This document shows positions 24,381-33,295 of a stretch of DNA of 45,175 nt, piece by piece. The position numbers and the translations under genes were made by a program. The notes under the pieces are model-generated. The model saw only the letters and a program-made list of their open reading frames with translations, was not told the origin of the DNA and ran no database searches. Positions within the stretch are counted from its first letter, which is position 1. Each line of letters starts with the position of its first letter. Source of the stretch: Phycisphaerae bacterium (lineage in GTDB: Bacteria; Planctomycetota; Phycisphaerae; UBA1845; UTPLA1); the NCBI GenBank assembly GCA_016935885.1, contig JAFGQA010000187.1, positions 1 through 45,175 of the forward strand, given 5' to 3'.

Positions 24381-24410
24381 TTGACAGCATTGGGGGCTGG
24401 TGAATACGAT
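24381..24410 (+). promoter_or_regulatory. sigma70-type promoter of lpxD
   Basis: A perfect TTGACA (24381-24386), 18 nt, then TACGAT (24405-24410). The lpxD ATG is 58 bp downstream of the -10. Confidence 0.5.
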
Positions 24411-24467
24411 TCGCTCAATCGCCTCGCGGTCGTTTCCGCACGGCAATCGCCGGAAGCAAGGGATTCC

Positions 24468-25535
24468 ATGGCCTATCGGCTGAGCCAACTGGTGGAAGCA
24501 GTGTCGAAGCACGGCCTGCCGTGCAGGGTGGACGGCGACCCGGACCGCGCGGTCGTGGGTGTGGCCACACTGGAGGAAGCGGGGCCCGACGAGATCAGCT
24601 TCCTGGCCAACGCCAAGTACGAAGAAGCCCTCCGGACGACCTCGGCCGGCACGGTGATCGTCTCGGAGGAGCAATCGGTGCCCGATGGGATGTGCGTCCT
24701 GCGCACGGCGGATCCGTACGCCGCGGTCACGGCGGTGATGATCCACATCTACGGCTACCGCAAACACCCCGGCGGCGGCATCCACGAGCGGGCGACGATT
24801 CATCCCAGCGCGACCATTGGTGAGGGGGCTACGATCCACCACGGCGTCACCGTTGCGGCGGAAGTGGCCATCGGCCGCAACGCGGTCGTCTATCCCGGTT
24901 GCTACATTGGCGAAGGTTGCCGCCTTGGTGACGACTGCGTCCTGTATCCGAACGTCGTGTTGTATGACGGCTCCGTGTTGGGCAGTCGGGTCACGATCCA
25001 CGCCGGGACGGTGATTGGGGAAGACGGCCTGGGATACGCGCCCGTCAAAGACAAGTGGCACAAGATCCCCCAGGTCGGTGTTGTCGAGATCGGCGACGAC
25101 GTTGAGATCGGCTCGAACTGCACGATCGATCGGGCGACGCTTGGCCGCACCGTGATTGCGTCGGGGACGAAGTTCAGCAACCTGATTGCGATTGGCCACG
25201 GCGCGAAGATCGGCAGGAACTGCATGTTCGTCGCACAGGTTGGCGTGGCAGGGTCGGTTACGGTCGGCAATCACGTGACCATGGCCGGGAAAGTGGGCGT
25301 GGCCGGCCACCTGACGATCGGTGACAACGCCCAACTGGCAGCGATGTCCGGCGTGATGCGCGACGTCCCGCCTGGCACGCGCGTGGCCGGGCAGCCGGCC
25401 ATCCCGCTCAAGAACGCCATGCGTTCGTTCTCGCTGGTCGAGCGGCTGCCAGAACTGCACAAGCGGATCAAGCAGTTGGAGGTCCAAGTCGCGGTCCTCA
25501 CGAAGGCGTTGCAGGAAGAACACGGGAATGTCTGA
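24468..25535 (+). CDS. lpxD: UDP-3-O-acylglucosamine N-acyltransferase LpxD
   Basis: 355-residue third-step enzyme of lipid A synthesis, transferring a hydroxyacyl chain from ACP to the UDP-3-O-acyl-GlcN amine. The N-terminal uridine-binding domain includes GVATLEEAGPDEISFLANAKY. The hexapeptide left-handed beta-helix runs from about residue 105 to 300, with the LpxD stretch GEDGLGYAP and the catalytic-His region LIAIGHGAKIGRNCMFVAQVG. A C-terminal helix ends the protein. ATG at 24468 gives the standard N terminus; in-frame codons extend back to 24156 without family similarity. It overlaps the following open frame, but the next gene's real start lies further downstream. Confidence 0.93.
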   Translation: MAYRLSQLVEAVSKHGLPCRVDGDPDRAVVGVATLEEAGPDEISFLANAKYEEALRTTSAGTVIVSEEQSVPDGMCVLRTADPYAAVTAVMIHIYGYRKHPGGGIHERATIHPSATIGEGATIHHGVTVAAEVAIGRNAVVYPGCYIGEGCRLGDDCVLYPNVVLYDGSVLGSRVTIHAGTVIGEDGLGYAPVKDKWHKIPQVGVVEIGDDVEIGSNCTIDRATLGRTVIASGTKFSNLIAIGHGAKIGRNCMFVAQVGVAGSVTVGNHVTMAGKVGVAGHLTIGDNAQLAAMSGVMRDVPPGTRVAGQPAIPLKNAMRSFSLVERLPELHKRIKQLEVQVAVLTKALQEEHGNV

Positions 25536-25650
25536 TCCGACGAGCCCCGGGCTTCAAGCCCTTGCGGCCCTGCAAACACGAGCTGATCGCACAAGGGACG
25601 TTTCTGCGGAGGGTTCGAAGGGCTGCGTCCATGTCCATGGAGGAATCGCT

Positions 25651-27891
25651 GTGTCGTTGACGTTACGCCGATGCGTGTCGGCCGTTGTCGTTGTCTCCGT
25701 CGCCGGGTGCGGCGGTGCCCCATCGGTCGAGCAAGCCGGTGGTGGGCAAGGCCCCCGCGCGAACCCGTCGCAGTACGCGATCGAACACTGCAAGCTCGAC
25801 GTTGCCCTGGAACCGGCCACGCACAGGATCGAGGCGACGGCCACGCTGACGGTGGCACGGAGGAACGAGGCGGCGAAGGAACCTCGGCGCTCGCTGCGTC
25901 TTGAACTGCATCGCGACTTGGGGATAGACAGCGTGGTGCACGGCGGAGCCAACGTGCCGTTCCGGCGCTTGCCGGAGGCCGAGCACCAGACGGAGACGGA
26001 AACGCCTCCCGAATCAGGCGACAAAGGTCCGCCTCCCGCCGTGTATGAGTTGGACTGGTCCCCGCCAGGCAACGGTCCTGGCACGCTCGTGATTCACTAC
26101 GGCGGCAGGCTGTTCCAGGACGTGAAAGCGGGCGAGAAGCTGGGCCAGGTCCACAACTTCGAGATGCGCGCCCATGTGGGCAAGGAGGGCATCTACTTGG
26201 GCGATGACGGTGCATGGTACCCACGACTTCCCGGGCCGGATGAGGGACATCCGACGCAGGAATCGCCGCTGACGCAGTTTGAGCTGACGGCCACCGAGTT
26301 CCCCGGCATGGTTCTGGTTGCGTCCGGCAATCGCGACGGCGCAAAGCTGGACGCCCCCCGAGGCAAGCGGACCACGTGGCGATCGCCGTTTCCGCTCCAG
26401 GCCATGGCGCTGGTCGGCGGTCCGCACGACGTGTTTCAGCGCCGCGTCGGTGACGTTTTGGTTAGCGTTCACCTCACGAAGGACCACGCCTCGTTGGCCC
26501 CCGATGTGCTGGAGGCGATCGATTCCTATCTACGTCTATATCAACCGTTGATTGGGAGGTATCCGTACGCCGAGTTTTCCGTCGTTGAAAACTTCTTCAG
26601 TTCGGGCTTTGCCTTCCCCGGTTTCACGGTCTTGGACGCGGCGGTCATCGGCAGGGGTCGCCTGGTCCTGCGGCCGGGCCTGCTCGACCACGAGATGATC
26701 CACAACTGGTGGGGCAACGGCGTGTTTGTCTCGGCGTTGGACGGTAATTGGTGCGAGGCCCTGACGAGCTACTGCGCAAACTACATGCACCACGTTCTTG
26801 CAGGTCGCCACGAGAAGGCCCGAGCCAAGAGGCGGAATACGTGTTACGGGCTGAGCCGACTCGAGCCGGTCGAAGATAGGCCGCTGGCGAGCTTCGGCAG
26901 GGACGGCGGCTGCGGCCGGCTCATCGGGTACGACAAGGGCTCGATGGTCTTTGCGATGCTGGCCGAGAGGATCGGGCAAGATACGCTGTGGCGGGCCCTG
27001 CGGAGGCTGTTCAACGAGCGACTTGGCAGGCTGACCGGGTGGGATGACATCCGACGGGTGTTGGAGCAGGAGAGCGGGCAGTCGTTGAAGGCGTTCTTCG
27101 ACCAGTGGGTGCGCGGCAGCGGCGTGCCGGAGATCGTCATCGACGAGGCGAGTTACGACCCACGCGCGCGGCGACTGACCATCACGGTGCTGCAGAAGGG
27201 CGACGACATCTTCGACGTGACGGTGCCGATTCGCCTGGTGTACGACGATGGCATCATGGACGAGATGGTCGTGGTGAACCGCCGTGCGCACGTGGCGGTT
27301 ATCAAGTCGCTGGTAGCGCCGCAATTCGTCGAGCTCGATCCTGATTTCTACGTCATGCGGCGCGTGCCGCTCGACGACGTCATGCCGACGATCTCCGGGA
27401 TCGGCACGTCCAAGGACTTGCTGATCGTCCAGTCCAACGAGGATAACAACGCCTATGCCACCGCGGCCGCCCTGCTGAAGGGCCGTTACGAAGACGCCCA
27501 GGTCACGAGCTTCCGCGAGGTGGGGGCTTCTGAATTGACGGCGGAAGACCTCGAACACGGCCACGTGTTGTTGCTCGGCAAGGCTTGCTTGACGCCGGCG
27601 GCACGGGAGATCCTGAAGAGCGGGCCGTTGGCATTCGACGACGCGTGTTTCTCGGTCGGCGACAGGCGTTACGAGAAGCCCACCGATGAAGTTCTCTGCT
27701 GCGTGCGAAACGAGCACGACCCCGGTGGGGTGATTTGTTACTACTACGGCAACGACGCGACCAAGCTGAAAAAGACGCGCGTACTTGTGTTCTACGGGGA
27801 GAACAGCCTGGTTACGTTCGAGGACGGAGACGTCGCCGAGCGGCGGGATTTCGAGAAGACGCAGCGCGTGGCGGTGCAATGCGGCGACTGA
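25651..27891 (+). CDS. M1-like metallopeptidase, lipoprotein
   Basis: 746-residue zinc peptidase related to M1 aminopeptidases. GTG at 25651 is chosen for the GGAGG seven bases upstream; it yields a short signal sequence ending VSVAGC, a good lipobox. The zinc site is H347-E-M-I-H351 (HEMIHNWWGN), with the third ligand probably E369 in GNWCEALTSY. Only 17 residues separate the second His from this Glu, where classical M1 enzymes have 18. The GAMEN motif is replaced by the ENFFSSGFAFPGFTVL region. The last about 200 residues (YATAAALLKGRYEDAQV onward) form a further domain I do not recognise. An open-frame extension reaching back to overlap lpxD (25528) lacks support. Confidence 0.83.
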   Translation: MSLTLRRCVSAVVVVSVAGCGGAPSVEQAGGGQGPRANPSQYAIEHCKLDVALEPATHRIEATATLTVARRNEAAKEPRRSLRLELHRDLGIDSVVHGGANVPFRRLPEAEHQTETETPPESGDKGPPPAVYELDWSPPGNGPGTLVIHYGGRLFQDVKAGEKLGQVHNFEMRAHVGKEGIYLGDDGAWYPRLPGPDEGHPTQESPLTQFELTATEFPGMVLVASGNRDGAKLDAPRGKRTTWRSPFPLQAMALVGGPHDVFQRRVGDVLVSVHLTKDHASLAPDVLEAIDSYLRLYQPLIGRYPYAEFSVVENFFSSGFAFPGFTVLDAAVIGRGRLVLRPGLLDHEMIHNWWGNGVFVSALDGNWCEALTSYCANYMHHVLAGRHEKARAKRRNTCYGLSRLEPVEDRPLASFGRDGGCGRLIGYDKGSMVFAMLAERIGQDTLWRALRRLFNERLGRLTGWDDIRRVLEQESGQSLKAFFDQWVRGSGVPEIVIDEASYDPRARRLTITVLQKGDDIFDVTVPIRLVYDDGIMDEMVVVNRRAHVAVIKSLVAPQFVELDPDFYVMRRVPLDDVMPTISGIGTSKDLLIVQSNEDNNAYATAAALLKGRYEDAQVTSFREVGASELTAEDLEHGHVLLLGKACLTPAAREILKSGPLAFDDACFSVGDRRYEKPTDEVLCCVRNEHDPGGVICYYYGNDATKLKKTRVLVFYGENSLVTFEDGDVAERRDFEKTQRVAVQCGD

Positions 27892-27950
27892 TCGGGATCC
27901 GAGGCAACGTCCTGGCATTCAAGCTGACCGATTCTCTTTTCGTGATCGGT

Positions 27951-28055
27951 TAGCAGCCCGCGGCAAGACTGTGGCACCGGCGCCAAAGCCGGTGGTTTTT
28001 ACGGTCAGGAACGGCGTTTCCGATCCGCTGTTTTCCCTTTTACCACGGGCTGTTA
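27951..28055 (-). repeat. 104/105-bp MITE-like element, copy 3
   Basis: Ends TAGCAGCCCGCGG (27951-27963) and CCACGGGCTGTTA (28043-28055). The interior is inverted relative to copies 1 and 2. It fills the gap between the M1-like peptidase and the glycosyltransferase genes. Confidence 0.8.
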
Positions 28056-28092
28056 TGCCCGTGGTTTCCACAGGCCGCCGGACAAACGCTCT

Positions 28093-29631
28093 ATGCCATT
28101 CGACGGCAACTCAGTTTCTGACAAGCGCCGTTGGCTGCTGTTCGTCTGCGTCCTGGCAGCCGTGACGCACGGCTTGTTCTACCTGTATCGTCCCGACACA
28201 ACTCCGGGGCCGGACGCGAGGGAGTACTCGGCCCTCGGCATCGGCCTGGCGGAGACCGGCGAGCTTCGCCTGCCGACGGGCGAGGTTGCCAAGCGAATGC
28301 CGCTGTATCCCGCCTTGATCGCGGCCGTCTACCGGTGGCAGGGTCCCGACGTGTGGCAGAACGGCGTGCTGCTCGTCCAGACTCTGCTGGCGTGGTGCAG
28401 CACGATCATCATCGCACTGACCGCCGAACGGCTGGCGGACGGCCGGGCCGCGTGGATGGCCGGGACCACCGCGGCGCTGTATTCCCCGTTTCGCTACCTG
28501 CAGATGTCGATCCTGACCGAGACGCTGCTGATCTTCTTGGGTTCGCTCGCGCTGTTCTTGTACATCGCCATCGGCCTCCGAACGCGATCGACGACCACGA
28601 AGAGCTGGTCCGGGGACTGCGGCACAACCGCCTTGCCGGTGGGAACACAAGCGGGACGCCCGTGCCACGGCATCGAGATAGTCCCCAAGTGGGCCGGGCT
28701 GATCGCTGTGTCTCTCTTAATCGGCTTGGGCGCCCTTACGCGGCCGAACGCGCTGCTGCTGATCCTGCCGTTTGCGATCGACACGGCCTGTCGCACGGGC
28801 CGTGCGACGGAGCGAGCCGGGCGGGTCGCGCTGATCCTCGTGCCGGCCCTGGTCTGTGCGTGCTGCTGGGGCGTGCGGAACGAGCGGGCCACGGGTGCGT
28901 TCACACTGTCGACCACCGGCGGCCTGAACTTCTATCTCGGACACAACTCCAATTACGCGCGCGACGCCGGCGCGGGCGGCGACACCGACTACGGGGCCTT
29001 CGACCGCCTACGCCACGAGGAGTGGCTCAGCGAGGTCGAAGCCGATCGGCGTTTGTTCCACGAGGGACTTGCGTTCATCGCTGCCCATCCGTGGCAAACC
29101 GTGGTCAACGGCTTACGGAAGCTGGGCGTCTGGCTTCGTCCGAGCGTCCCGCAGCACGGCCCCCTCACGCTGGTGCTCGGCTTCGGCGCCCTGGTGGCTT
29201 GCGGTTGGCCGCGACGTTGTCTGCCCCAACGGCCAGCGCGTCGTCCTGCCGTCTCGCCCCGCACCGTCTACGTGCTCGCTTTCATTGCACTGGTCGGCCT
29301 GACCGCTTGGCTCGCCGTGGTCCTGTCGCAGGTCAGCCTTCCGTTGACCACGCCCCTGTTCGTGGTTCCGATCGGGTTGATCGCCCTGCTCCTGCTTCGT
29401 AGCACGCCCAACGTCCGCGGCCTGTTGATCGGCCTGTTTGCCACCCAACTCGCCGTGGCGGTTGTGTTCCTCCCACTGGCTCGCATCCGTTGGGCGGTAG
29501 ACGGCATCCTGATCGTGGCCATCGGCGTCGGCATCTCCAGGTTGTGCCGGTGGCTGTGCGCGCCGCCGCCGGGAGCGACCAGCCTCCCTGTTGTCACGGC
29601 AAAGCCGCCGAACTCAGTTACGCCACTGTAG
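28093..29631 (+). CDS. GT-C family glycosyltransferase (PMT/ArnT-like) membrane protein
   Basis: 512-residue polytopic membrane protein. After the first transmembrane segment a periplasmic loop starts with PGPDAREYSALG, carrying the acidic residues expected of the GT39/GT83 catalytic loop. KRMPLYPALIAAVYRW and the following segments fit the ArnT/PMT pattern; about 10-11 hydrophobic segments are present. It probably transfers a sugar from a polyprenyl-phosphate donor to a periplasmic acceptor. Residues about 173-193 (WSGDCGTTALPVGTQAG, then RPCHG), between hydrophobic segments, are encoded by a degraded REP sequence in frame. The ATG at 28093 lacks a clear SD, and a 104-bp repeat ends 37 bp before it. 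Confidence 0.78.
   Translation: MPFDGNSVSDKRRWLLFVCVLAAVTHGLFYLYRPDTTPGPDAREYSALGIGLAETGELRLPTGEVAKRMPLYPALIAAVYRWQGPDVWQNGVLLVQTLLAWCSTIIIALTAERLADGRAAWMAGTTAALYSPFRYLQMSILTETLLIFLGSLALFLYIAIGLRTRSTTTKSWSGDCGTTALPVGTQAGRPCHGIEIVPKWAGLIAVSLLIGLGALTRPNALLLILPFAIDTACRTGRATERAGRVALILVPALVCACCWGVRNERATGAFTLSTTGGLNFYLGHNSNYARDAGAGGDTDYGAFDRLRHEEWLSEVEADRRLFHEGLAFIAAHPWQTVVNGLRKLGVWLRPSVPQHGPLTLVLGFGALVACGWPRRCLPQRPARRPAVSPRTVYVLAFIALVGLTAWLAVVLSQVSLPLTTPLFVVPIGLIALLLLRSTPNVRGLLIGLFATQLAVAVVFLPLARIRWAVDGILIVAIGVGISRLCRWLCAPPPGATSLPVVTAKPPNSVTPL
28612..28672. repeat. degraded REP hairpins inside glycosyltransferase CDS
   Basis: Contains GGCACAACCGCCTTGCCGG and GCGGGACGCCCGTGCCAC, close to the intergenic REP words, in frame inside the gene and in a loop between membrane segments. 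Confidence 0.5.
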
Positions 29632-29800
29632 GAACGCGTCTCGAAACCGTTGTGGCACGGCCGTCAACGGCGGTGTCCGCACGGGTGGGAGGCCCGCGCT
29701 GCAGGCTTCGTTACCCCGCTTCCACCCGCCACGGTTCTCAGTGCCGGAAACAGTGCGCCTGAAATCGCAGGTGCGCGGCCCGGTGAGCGACCGGGGCCAT

Positions 29801-29928
29801 GACACTTTCGGCAGCATTCGATTCTGGGTGCCGCGGGCGGTGGGTGCCACTGGCAGCTTGCCTGCCAGTGTGTGCCCCGTGCGCCCACGGGAGAGACCGC
29901 ACTGGCAGACAAGCTGCCAGTGGCACAA
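29801..29928 (+). repeat. REPIN-like composite element, copy 3
   Basis: Border GACACTTTCGGCAGCATTCG, then a 23-nt palindrome with CACTGGCAG arms (29848-29870), a 29-bp linker, and a second palindrome (29900-29922). A short extra REP fragment lies between the border and the first palindrome. Same order as at 14824-14930. Confidence 0.75.
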
Positions 29929-30171
29929 GGCTGAACTGTCACGTACACCTGGCTGCCTGGCGCTAGGCTCACCGCACGTTGCGGCTCCTTGCGCAGCAGC
30001 TTAGGATGGGGTGCGGCCCGGAGCGCCGGGCTGGCAACCGTGACCAGCGGCAAGCGATCGGTCGGGCGGGTGGCACTGGCAGCTTGTCTGCCAGTGTGTG
30101 CCTCCGGGGCATCGTATTAGACCCTCCCGGCTGGTCCCGCAGGCGGCCGTCATCTTGGACGCGAGAGGCTT

Positions 30172-30188
30172 CTCCTTGATAGAAGGAG
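30172..30188 (+). promoter_or_regulatory. hairpin that pairs the gdh-like gene's SD
   Basis: CTCCTT (30172-30177), 5-nt loop GATAG, AAGGAG (30183-30188). The right arm is the ribosome-binding site of the gene starting at 30197 (8-nt spacing). The stem could lower translation or be a simple thermosensor-like switch; that is inference. Confidence 0.4.
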
Positions 30189-30196
30189 CGGAATAG

Positions 30197-31483
30197 ATGA
30201 CAGATGAGTCGTTCAACCCCTTCCGGATGGCACAAGCCCAGTTTGACAAGGTGGCTGACATCCTCGACCTGGATTCGGCCACGCGCGAGCTGCTGCGCAA
30301 TCCGATGCGGGAGTATCACTTCAGTATCCCCGTACACATGGACGACGGCGGCACGAGAGTATTCCGCGGCTTTCGTGTGCAGCACAACGACGCGCGGGGG
30401 CCGGGCAAGGGCGGCATCCGCTTCCACCCCCAGGGGACCATCGACACAGTACGGGCGTTGGCGATGTGGATGACCTGGAAGTGCGCCGTGGTGGACATTC
30501 CGCTTGGCGGGGCCAGCGGCGGTGTCATCTGCGACCCGCACAGCCTGAGCATGCGCGAGCAGGAGCAGATTTGCCGCGGATGGGTCCGTCAGATGGCCAG
30601 GGACATCGGCCCAATCCGAGATGTGCCGGCCCCCGAGGTCATGACGAGCGGGCAGCACATGCTCTGGATGTTGGACGAATACGAAGCCATATGCGGCGGG
30701 AAATACCCCGGCTTCATCACTGGGAAGCCGGTCGGCATGGGCGGTTCACTGGGACGAACCGAGGCGACCGGATTCGGCGTCGTGTTCACCATTCGCGAAG
30801 CGCTGAAGGAGCTGAAGCTCCGGCCGGAAGACACGATGGCCAGTGTCCAGGGCTTCGGTACCGTGGCACAACATGCCATCCGTCTATATCATCAGATCGG
30901 CGGCAGGACCACGTGCGTCTCCTGTTGGGACCAGAACGATCAGCAGTCGTACGCCTTCCGGAAGACGGAAGGCATTGATCTTGAGGCCCTGCTATCCATC
31001 ACCGATCGCTTCGGCGGCATCGACAAGGCCAGGGCCGAGAAGCTCGGGCATGAAGTTCTCGACGGGGATGCGTGGATTGAACAGGACGTGGACATCCTGA
31101 TCCCGGCGGCGTTGGAGAACCAAATCACCGGCGAGAACATGGGCAAGACCAGCCCGCGCGTCAAGATCATCGCCGAGGGCGCGAGCGGTCCGACGACGCC
31201 GGAGGCGGACCAGGCAATCCACAAACGGGGGTTGTACTTGATTCCGGACTTCCTGGCCAACGCTGGCGGCGCGACCTGCTGCTACTTCGAGCAGGTGCAG
31301 AGCAACATGAACTACTACTGGGAGAAGGATGAGGTGCTGGGCAAGCTCGACGTCATGATGACGTCCGCGTTCATCGCGGTGAGTGATATGGCCAAGAGTA
31401 GAAAGATGTCCATGCGCGACGCCGCCCACGCCATCGCAATTGCCCGTGTGGCTCAGGCCTGCAGGGACCGCGGATGGATTTGA
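30197..31483 (+). CDS. glutamate dehydrogenase family protein lacking catalytic residues
   Basis: 428 residues, full-length Glu/Leu/Phe/Val dehydrogenase fold. The N-terminal domain has GKGGIRFHP (K71) and MTWKCAV (K95), matching the substrate-binding K89 and K113 of Clostridium symbiosum GDH. The glycine-rich loop normally reading GGGKGG is GGASGG, so catalytic K125 is S107. Catalytic D165 in PAPDV is E147 in PAPEV. Spacings of 24, 12 and 40 residues agree exactly with the reference. The Rossmann domain (SVQGFGTVAQHA) looks intact. A regulatory or altered-specificity role is more likely than ordinary GDH activity; Thermus GdhA is a precedent for a regulatory paralogue. AAGGAG lies 8 nt upstream of the ATG. 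The ATP-grasp gene follows 39 bp downstream. Confidence 0.88.
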   Translation: MTDESFNPFRMAQAQFDKVADILDLDSATRELLRNPMREYHFSIPVHMDDGGTRVFRGFRVQHNDARGPGKGGIRFHPQGTIDTVRALAMWMTWKCAVVDIPLGGASGGVICDPHSLSMREQEQICRGWVRQMARDIGPIRDVPAPEVMTSGQHMLWMLDEYEAICGGKYPGFITGKPVGMGGSLGRTEATGFGVVFTIREALKELKLRPEDTMASVQGFGTVAQHAIRLYHQIGGRTTCVSCWDQNDQQSYAFRKTEGIDLEALLSITDRFGGIDKARAEKLGHEVLDGDAWIEQDVDILIPAALENQITGENMGKTSPRVKIIAEGASGPTTPEADQAIHKRGLYLIPDFLANAGGATCCYFEQVQSNMNYYWEKDEVLGKLDVMMTSAFIAVSDMAKSRKMSMRDAAHAIAIARVAQACRDRGWI

Positions 31484-31522
31484 TCGCCGGATGGGGGGCG
31501 CCGCGGCACGGATGGGTGGTCG

Positions 31523-33295
31523 ATGCAGGACTCTGATTCAGGAAACGCGTTTCACCACTTTGACCGGAGGTTCTTCGATTCCGACGAGGACTTCACCCTG
31601 ATCGGCTCCGGGGCCCTCGGCGGAAAGGCCCAGGGCCTGGCGTTTGTCAAGAAGACGCTGGATCGCGACTTCGCCGCCGACACCTTTCCCGGCATCGAGG
31701 TCGGCGTCCCACGGCTGGCCGTCATCACCGCGGACCACTTCGATCGGTTCATGCAGCGCAATGATCTTCACGACTTCGCCTTCTCCGATGCCCCGGACGA
31801 TCGCATCGCCCACGCGTTCCAATCAGCGGAGTTGCCGGCGGAGATCGTCGGCGACCTGCGGGGTCTGATCGCGAAAGTACAGACGCCGCTAGCCGTTCGT
31901 TCGTCGAGCCTGCTGGAGGACGCGCTGCGCCATCCGTTTGCCGGGGTCTACGCCACCAAGATGATCCCCAACAACCAGCTCGACGCGGACACGCGGTTCC
32001 GCAAGCTGGTCGAGGCGATCAAGTTGGTCTATGCCTCGACGTTCTTCAAGGGTGCGAAGGACTACATGAAGGCCATCGGTCACGACATCGAGAATGAGAA
32101 GATGGCTGTGATCATCCAGGAGGTCGTGGGGCGGCGGTACGGCGGCCGTTTCTACCCGACTCTGTCCGGTGTGGCTCGGTCCTACAACTTCTACCCCATC
32201 GGACACGCCCGGCCGGAGCACGGCGTGGTCGATCTGGCGTTGGGGCTGGGCAAGACGATCGTGGATGGTGGCATGGCATGGGCCTATTCGCCGGCCTTCC
32301 CCGCGGTGGCCCCGCCGTACGGCTCCATCGGGGAGCTGCTCAAGCAGACCCAGACGGACTTCTGGGCGGTCAACATGGGTAAGCCGCCGGCCTACGATCC
32401 GATCCACGAGACCGAATATCTCCTACGGGCCTCGCTGGCCGACGCCGAGTCGGACGGAACATTGAAGCATACTGCCTCGACGTACCTCACGGAGTCGGAC
32501 CGGCTGACCATGGGGATCGGATCACCAGGCCCGCGGGTCCTTACGTTCGCCCCGATTCTGGACCTGCCGGACATTCCGCTGAACAAGCTGGTCAAGGCCT
32601 TGTTGAAGATCTCCGAGCAGGCCACCGAGGCGAAGGTCGAGATCGAGTTTGCGATGACCCTGGATCCGCAACAAGGTCTGCCTGCCCGCTTCGGATTCCT
32701 CCAGGTTCGGCCGATGATGGTCTCCGACGAGTTTGTGGAGGTCGCGGAGGAGGAGATGATCGCGGAGAACACACTTGCGGCTTCGGAGTCGGTGATGGGC
32801 AACGGGGCCATCAATACGCTCCAGGACGTGGTGTACGTCCGGGCTGAGGCGTTCGAGGCGAAACACACGCCGGAGATCGCCGTCGAAGTCGGGGCGATGA
32901 ACGTCGAACTGGTCAATGCCCGGCGGCCTTATCTGTTGATCGGATTCGGTCGCTGGGGGAGCGCCGATCCGTGGTTGGGCATTCCGGTGGATTGGCCCCA
33001 AATCTCGGGAGCCAAGGTGATCGTCGAAGCCACCACACCGGACATGAATGTGGACCCGAGCCAAGGCTCTCACTTCTTCCACAACATCACCAGTTTTCGG
33101 GTGAGCTACTTCTGCGTACACCACGCGGGAGCATACAAGATCGATTGGGACTGGCTGGACAAGCAGCACTGCGTGGCGGAGGCACGGTTTGTCAGACACG
33201 TTCGGTTGCCGGTGCCGCTCAGCGTCAAGGTGGACGGAAGAAACGGCCGCGGCGTCATCACACGGGGCACGCCGAGGACACGGGGAGCCCCCTGA
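31523..33295 (+). CDS. PEP synthase-like ATP-grasp protein without phosphotransfer domain
   Basis: 590 residues. The PEP/pyruvate-binding (PPDK_N, ATP-grasp) domain starts at LGGKAQG (about 32-38) and continues with AVRSSSLLED (about 123-132), FAGVYATK, VIIQEVVG and LQVRPM (about 394). The phosphohistidine domain (TSxxGGxTCHAA) and the TIM-barrel PEP-binding domain of PpsA/PPDK are absent. The C-terminal about 150 residues form another module with YLLIGFGRWGS (about 476-480) and QGSHFFHNI (about 513), also present in the protein at 40832. It may phosphorylate or adenylate an unknown partner. Start ATG 31523 is 39 bp after the gdh-like stop, suggesting one operon. The last about 15 residues look like read-through of intergenic sequence. 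Confidence 0.8.
   Translation: MQDSDSGNAFHHFDRRFFDSDEDFTLIGSGALGGKAQGLAFVKKTLDRDFAADTFPGIEVGVPRLAVITADHFDRFMQRNDLHDFAFSDAPDDRIAHAFQSAELPAEIVGDLRGLIAKVQTPLAVRSSSLLEDALRHPFAGVYATKMIPNNQLDADTRFRKLVEAIKLVYASTFFKGAKDYMKAIGHDIENEKMAVIIQEVVGRRYGGRFYPTLSGVARSYNFYPIGHARPEHGVVDLALGLGKTIVDGGMAWAYSPAFPAVAPPYGSIGELLKQTQTDFWAVNMGKPPAYDPIHETEYLLRASLADAESDGTLKHTASTYLTESDRLTMGIGSPGPRVLTFAPILDLPDIPLNKLVKALLKISEQATEAKVEIEFAMTLDPQQGLPARFGFLQVRPMMVSDEFVEVAEEEMIAENTLAASESVMGNGAINTLQDVVYVRAEAFEAKHTPEIAVEVGAMNVELVNARRPYLLIGFGRWGSADPWLGIPVDWPQISGAKVIVEATTPDMNVDPSQGSHFFHNITSFRVSYFCVHHAGAYKIDWDWLDKQHCVAEARFVRHVRLPVPLSVKVDGRNGRGVITRGTPRTRGAP

Larger units (their letters stand above)
29632..30196. other. repeat-bearing intergenic region upstream of gdh-like gene
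   Basis: 565 bp without a gene I can support. It contains the REPIN-like element at 29801-29928, a lone 23-nt REP palindrome (30074-30096), and the small hairpin covering the SD of the next gene (30172-30188). ORFs here are repeat translations. No clear promoter was seen. Confidence 0.5.
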
